Assembly (NCBI GenBank): GCA_903857165.1
Contig: CAIODU010000076.1
Location: 1-45,214 of the forward strand
DNA: 45,214 nucleotides
Reading direction: 5' to 3'
Source of the DNA: an uncultured Methylococcaceae bacterium
GTDB lineage: Bacteria; Pseudomonadota; Gammaproteobacteria; Methylococcales; Methylococcaceae
Under the pieces are notes generated by a model. The model made no database searches. It worked only from the letters and a program-made list of their open reading frames with translations, and was not told where the DNA came from. A program made the translations under genes and the position numbers. Position 1 is the stretch's first letter; the number at the start of each line of letters is the position of its first letter. Below are positions 42,243-45,214 of this stretch, one piece after another.

Positions 42243-43919
42243 ATGGCCTACCAGGCTCTTGCCCGCAAATGGCGTCCGCGTAACTTCAACGAAGTCGTCG
42301 GCCAAGAACACGTCGTCAAGGCGCTAACCCATGCGCTTGAATTTGACCGGCTGCACCATGCCTATTTGTTCACCGGCACACGCGGTGTGGGCAAGACGAC
42401 GCTGGCGCGCATTCTCGCCAAAGCGATGAATTGCGAGGCGCGGGTTGGCTTCAATCCCTGCGGCGAGTGCCTGCTTTGCCGGGAGGTGGACGAGGGCCGT
42501 TTCGTCGATATGATCGAGGTTGACGCGGCATCGCGGACCAAGGTCGAGGATACCCGCGACCTGCTGGAAAACGTCCAGTACGCGCCCAATCAGGGCCGCT
42601 TCAAAATCTACATCATCGACGAAGTCCACATGCTCTCGGGGCATAGCTTCAATGCTTTGCTGAAAACCTTGGAAGAACCGCCGTCCCATGTCAAATTCCT
42701 CTTGGCGACGACAGACCCGCAAAAAATACCGGTCACGGTGCTATCCCGATGCCTGCAATTCAATCTGAAGCGTCTCACCCCCGAGCAGATTCGCCTGCAG
42801 ATGGAGTTGATCCTAGGCAAGGAGGGCATCGCTTTCGAGCAAAACGCCGTCCGCTCCATAGCTAGGGCTGCCGACGGTTCCATGCGCGACGGACTCAGCC
42901 TGTTGGATCAAGCCATCGTCCATGGTGGCGGAAGCCTGGAGGACGGATCGGTTGGCGCCATGCTCGGGACGGTATCCCGCAGACCGGTGTTCGGCTTGCT
43001 GGACGCCCTGACCAATGGCGATGCCGCAGCCCTATTGCGGCAAGTGGCGGATTTGGCGGAGCATTCACCCAACTTTGCGGATATTCTCCAGCAATTGTTG
43101 ATTGTGTTGCACCACGCCGCCATGGCGCAATGGGTTCCCGATGCGGTACGCCACGACGACGATGCCGAACGCATCTTGGATTTGGCCAAACGGCTGAGCC
43201 ACGAAGATTTGCAACTGTTTTATCAGATTGGCTTACTGGGGCAGCGCGACTTGCCATTGGCACCCGAACCGCGCGGTGGATTCGAGATGGTCTTGTTGCG
43301 GATGCTGGCCTTCCGTCCTGTCGGCGTTGGCGAACCGAAGAAACCGTCAGCGCCAAAACATAAGCCTCATGATGCAAGTGCCGCCCCGCCTTCGTCCGCA
43401 AACCAAGCGTCCCATCAGGCCAAACCAGCGGACGACGGCAGGGCTGTGACGGTTGCGCCACAACACACCCCCGCTAAACATCCGTCGCATGGCGTCACTG
43501 GCGAACCTAGCCCGTCCGGCCTTTTGCCAACCTCGGCCGACGGGCAATGCACCGACTGGCCCGCCATCATTACACAGATGCGCCTGTCCGGCATGACGCT
43601 TGAATTGGCTAATAATTGCATTCTGATGGGCGTTGAGGAAAATCGGGTCAACCTTGCGAAGGACTCCAGTACGTTCAGCACATCCCAAATTGTGTCCAAC
43701 CTGGAAAATGCGTTGCAAGCATTTTTCCAACGTCCCATAAAACTGAACTTCGTCAGCGAAAAGCCAGCGCAAGAAACCCCGGCTGCGCAAATTTTGCGAC
43801 GGAAGCAGGAACGGCAAAAAACCGCCGAGCAGGAAATCGAACAAGACCCCATCGTTCTGGCGTTAAAGGAACGATTGGATGCCCGGATAGTCCCGGGTTC
43901 CATCAAACCACTGGATTAA
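42243..43919 (+). CDS. dnaX: DNA polymerase III subunit tau/gamma
   Basis: A 558-residue clamp-loader ATPase. Walker A is GTRGVGKT (45-52), the four-cysteine zinc module is Cys64/73/76/79, DEVHM (126-130) is Walker B and SRC the arginine-finger motif ([10 protein letters not shown]). Domain III ends near 360; residues 360-430 are a Pro/Ala/Ser/His-rich linker, and the rest (from about 437) is the tau domain that contacts the polymerase and DnaB. No E. coli-like A AAA AAG slip site occurs at the expected place, so gamma may not be made here by frameshift. It follows SRP RNA and precedes ybaB and recR. Confidence 0.97.
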   Translation: MAYQALARKWRPRNFNEVVGQEHVVKALTHALEFDRLHHAYLFTGTRGVGKTTLARILAKAMNCEARVGFNPCGECLLCREVDEGRFVDMIEVDAASRTKVEDTRDLLENVQYAPNQGRFKIYIIDEVHMLSGHSFNALLKTLEEPPSHVKFLLATTDPQKIPVTVLSRCLQFNLKRLTPEQIRLQMELILGKEGIAFEQNAVRSIARAADGSMRDGLSLLDQAIVHGGGSLEDGSVGAMLGTVSRRPVFGLLDALTNGDAAALLRQVADLAEHSPNFADILQQLLIVLHHAAMAQWVPDAVRHDDDAERILDLAKRLSHEDLQLFYQIGLLGQRDLPLAPEPRGGFEMVLLRMLAFRPVGVGEPKKPSAPKHKPHDASAAPPSSANQASHQAKPADDGRAVTVAPQHTPAKHPSHGVTGEPSPSGLLPTSADGQCTDWPAIITQMRLSGMTLELANNCILMGVEENRVNLAKDSSTFSTSQIVSNLENALQAFFQRPIKLNFVSEKPAQETPAAQILRRKQERQKTAEQEIEQDPIVLALKERLDARIVPGSIKPLD

Positions 43920-43936
43920 CCAAAGCGGAGATAATT

Positions 43937-44260
43937 ATGAAAAACCCACTGGCGAGCCTGATGCAACAAGCTCAGCAAATGCAGGAAAACATCAAAAAGG
44001 CCCAAGAAGAGTTTGCGGCTGAGGAAATTCACGGCGAGTCCGGGGCTGGATTGGTCAAGGTTGTCATGAACGGCAAACGCGAAGCACTCAAGGTTAGCAT
44101 TGATGACAGCCTAGTCAAGGAAGACCGCGATATGCTGGAAGACTTGGTTGCCGCCGCCTTCAACGATGCCGTGCGCAAAGTGGCCAAACTCAAGAAGGAA
44201 AAAATGTCCGACCTGGCGGGTGGATTGGAATTGCCAGCCGGTTTGAAGCTTCCCTTCTAA
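43937..44260 (+). CDS. ybaB: YbaB/EbfC nucleoid-associated protein
   Basis: A 107-residue small DNA-binding protein, 17 bases after dnaX. It begins with a helix ([23 protein letters not shown]), then [24 protein letters not shown] and a [21 protein letters not shown] helix, the YbaB signature. It forms dimers that bind DNA without strong sequence preference. The gene order dnaX-ybaB-recR is conserved widely, so it is part of a replication/repair operon. Confidence 0.95.
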   Translation: MKNPLASLMQQAQQMQENIKKAQEEFAAEEIHGESGAGLVKVVMNGKREALKVSIDDSLVKEDRDMLEDLVAAAFNDAVRKVAKLKKEKMSDLAGGLELPAGLKLPF

Positions 44261-44285
44261 TTCCATCCAACATCAATCATCGAAT

Positions 44286-44333
44286 TTGTAGGGATGAATC
44301 CGTTCGCCTATGGGCGGATGAAACCGCCCCTGC
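44286..44333. repeat. Intergenic repeat, GGATGAATCCGTTCGCC type
   Basis: TTGTAGGGATGAATCCGTTC then GCCTATGGGCGGATGAAACC and GCCCCTGC; related on the other strand to 32969-33019. It sits between ybaB and recR, an unusual place for a repeat in this compact operon. Confidence 0.55.
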
Positions 44334-44366
44334 CTGTAACCATCAAAATAGGATTGGAATAAGCTT

Positions 44367-44963
44367 ATGCAGCAACCGGGGCTGCTCGGCCAGTTGATTC
44401 AAGCCTTTCGCGTCTTGCCTGGGGTAGGGCCAAAATCCGCACAACGCATGGCTTTCCACCTGCTCCAACGTGACCGGCAGGGGGCGCAAAGCTTGGCCGA
44501 AGCCCTGTTGGCGGCGGTCGAACACATCGGCCACTGCCGCGAATGCCGGACTTTCACCGAAGGCGAATTGTGCGCGGTTTGCTCCAACCCCAACCGGGAC
44601 GGCACCCAATTGTGCATTGTCGAGACCCCCGCCGAGGTTTTCGCCATCGGCCAGTCCACCGGTTTCAAAGGCCGTTTTTTCGTACTCAACGGGCGGCTTT
44701 CGCCCTTGGACGGAATCGGGCCGGACGAGTTGCGGCTGGATTTATTGGAGCAACGCCTGCAATCCGGTATCGTCAGGGAATTGATCCTGGCCACCAACAC
44801 GACGGTGGAAGGGGAAGCCACCGCCCACTACATCAGCGAGATGGCCAGGCATTTCGGCATCCGCCCCACCCGGATTGCCTATGGATTGCCGTTCGGCGGC
44901 GAGATCGAATATGTTGACGGAACCACCCTTGCCCATGCCTTCAACGGCCGGCGGGAAATTTAA
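44367..44963 (+). CDS. recR: Recombination protein RecR
   Basis: A 198-residue gap-repair protein working with RecO and RecF to load RecA. The helix-hairpin-helix ([18 protein letters not shown]) is at the start, the zinc finger has Cys57, Cys60, Cys69 and Cys72, and the TOPRIM domain follows ([21 protein letters not shown] split over two strands; [18 protein letters not shown]). Length and order match E. coli RecR (201). The TTATG at 44365 has a weak GGAATAAGC leader. It ends the dnaX operon. Confidence 0.97.
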   Translation: MQQPGLLGQLIQAFRVLPGVGPKSAQRMAFHLLQRDRQGAQSLAEALLAAVEHIGHCRECRTFTEGELCAVCSNPNRDGTQLCIVETPAEVFAIGQSTGFKGRFFVLNGRLSPLDGIGPDELRLDLLEQRLQSGIVRELILATNTTVEGEATAHYISEMARHFGIRPTRIAYGLPFGGEIEYVDGTTLAHAFNGRREI

Positions 44964-45012
44964 AAAGATTTTCGTTATTGGTAAAGGGTCGTGGATCTAC
45001 TGGCTTTTTCAT

Positions 45013-45214
45013 CGTTCCAACGCTCCGACACGGGAACGCAGACGATTTGGGAACCCCAAGCACCAGCTTCAAAGCCATTAAGTTAAGAAAGCCGAGCTTT
45101 GCCTCGAATGCGAAAACGGACATTGATGGAGCGCCAAGCCCCAGCTTGGCGTCGGCCAACCCAAGGCCAAGCTGGGGCTTGGCGCTCCGAGAATCGTTAA
45201 GTTAATGGCTTTGA
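45013..45214. repeat. Cluster of palindromic repeats at the window end
   Basis: Degenerate GTTCCAACGCTCCGACACGG unit at 45013-45040, then an element bounded by TCAAAGCCATTAAGTTAA (45069-45086) and its inverted copy with one mismatch at 45197-45214. Inside are perfect 23-base arms at 45128-45150 and 45166-45188 (GGAGCGCCAAGC...). The right end may extend past the window. No gene is present after recR. Confidence 0.75.

Noticed and set aside
43797-43826. A run of six A in dnaX as a possible gamma frameshift site
   Set aside because: It lies near the C-terminal end, far past the ATPase domains, and lacks the A AAA AAG plus stem-loop arrangement.

Overview
The window looks like chromosome from a gammaproteobacterium. 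The evidence is gene order: rpsU-yqeY-dnaG-rpoD-tRNA divergent from tsaD, ffs-dnaX-ybaB-recR, glyA-ribD-ribE-ribBA, and phoB-phoR. A plant/cyanobacterial GlgA2-type glycogen synthase, pieces of an N-type ATPase and many short palindromic repeats would suit a methanotroph-like or sulfur-oxidiser-like lineage, but that placement is inference. Base composition is moderately GC-rich, with one clearly AT-rich block near 33.7-35.3 kb.

Layout. 1-1490: the end of an integrated element (excisionase-like protein and tyrosine integrase) abutting the 3' end of a tRNA with a CAT anticodon. 1491-7652: the macromolecular synthesis operon on the minus strand, then tsaD plus a GNAT gene on the plus strand. 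7653-14725: mostly unstudied proteins (DUF4139 exported protein, coiled-coil protein, AhpD-like protein, ketosamine kinase, YdcF protein). 14726-19487: a phosphate block (PstS-like protein, OmpA-family porin, PhoR, PhoB). 19706-27820: pepN, a long glycogen synthase and a GlgE-like GH13 enzyme; a restriction-modification pair lies between the last two. 27871-29231: an orphan Fo fragment of an N-type ATPase (atpQ, atpB, atpE only). 29383-31462: a glycine/tyrosine-rich lipoprotein, an unknown protein and a zinc-ribbon/HEAGH membrane protein. 31639-37880: riboflavin genes and glyA on the minus strand, interrupted by a palindrome-bounded element and by an AT-rich ATPase plus nuclease pair. 37979-39283: a TIR-like/macro-domain fusion protein. 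39284-40265: repeats, a frameshifted gene and a lipoprotein. 40458-44963: a surface-protein homologue, a TerC-like membrane protein, SRP RNA, dnaX, ybaB and recR. The window ends in repeats.

The most interesting content is three separate candidate defence modules set among housekeeping genes within about 15 kb: (1) a methylase divergent from a helix-turn-helix/PD-(D/E)XK fusion, with palindromes in a 56-bp shared promoter region; (2) an ATPase with ABC-type motifs followed 2 nt later by a small protein with a possible D...ExK nuclease core, inserted between ribE and ribD; (3) a TIR-like domain fused to a macro domain, which suggests NAD-derived nucleotide signalling. The three-gene N-ATPase remnant is also unusual because the catalytic head genes are absent and a near-perfect palindrome of two 23-base arms separates atpB from atpE.

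At least four families of short repeats recur between genes: paired 23-base arms beginning GGAGCG; elements with CATTAAGTTAA termini; an ATTCCGGCATCCATGCCGG type; and a GTAGGGTGGCCTTCAGGCC type. Function calls rest on motifs read by eye; no database search was made.
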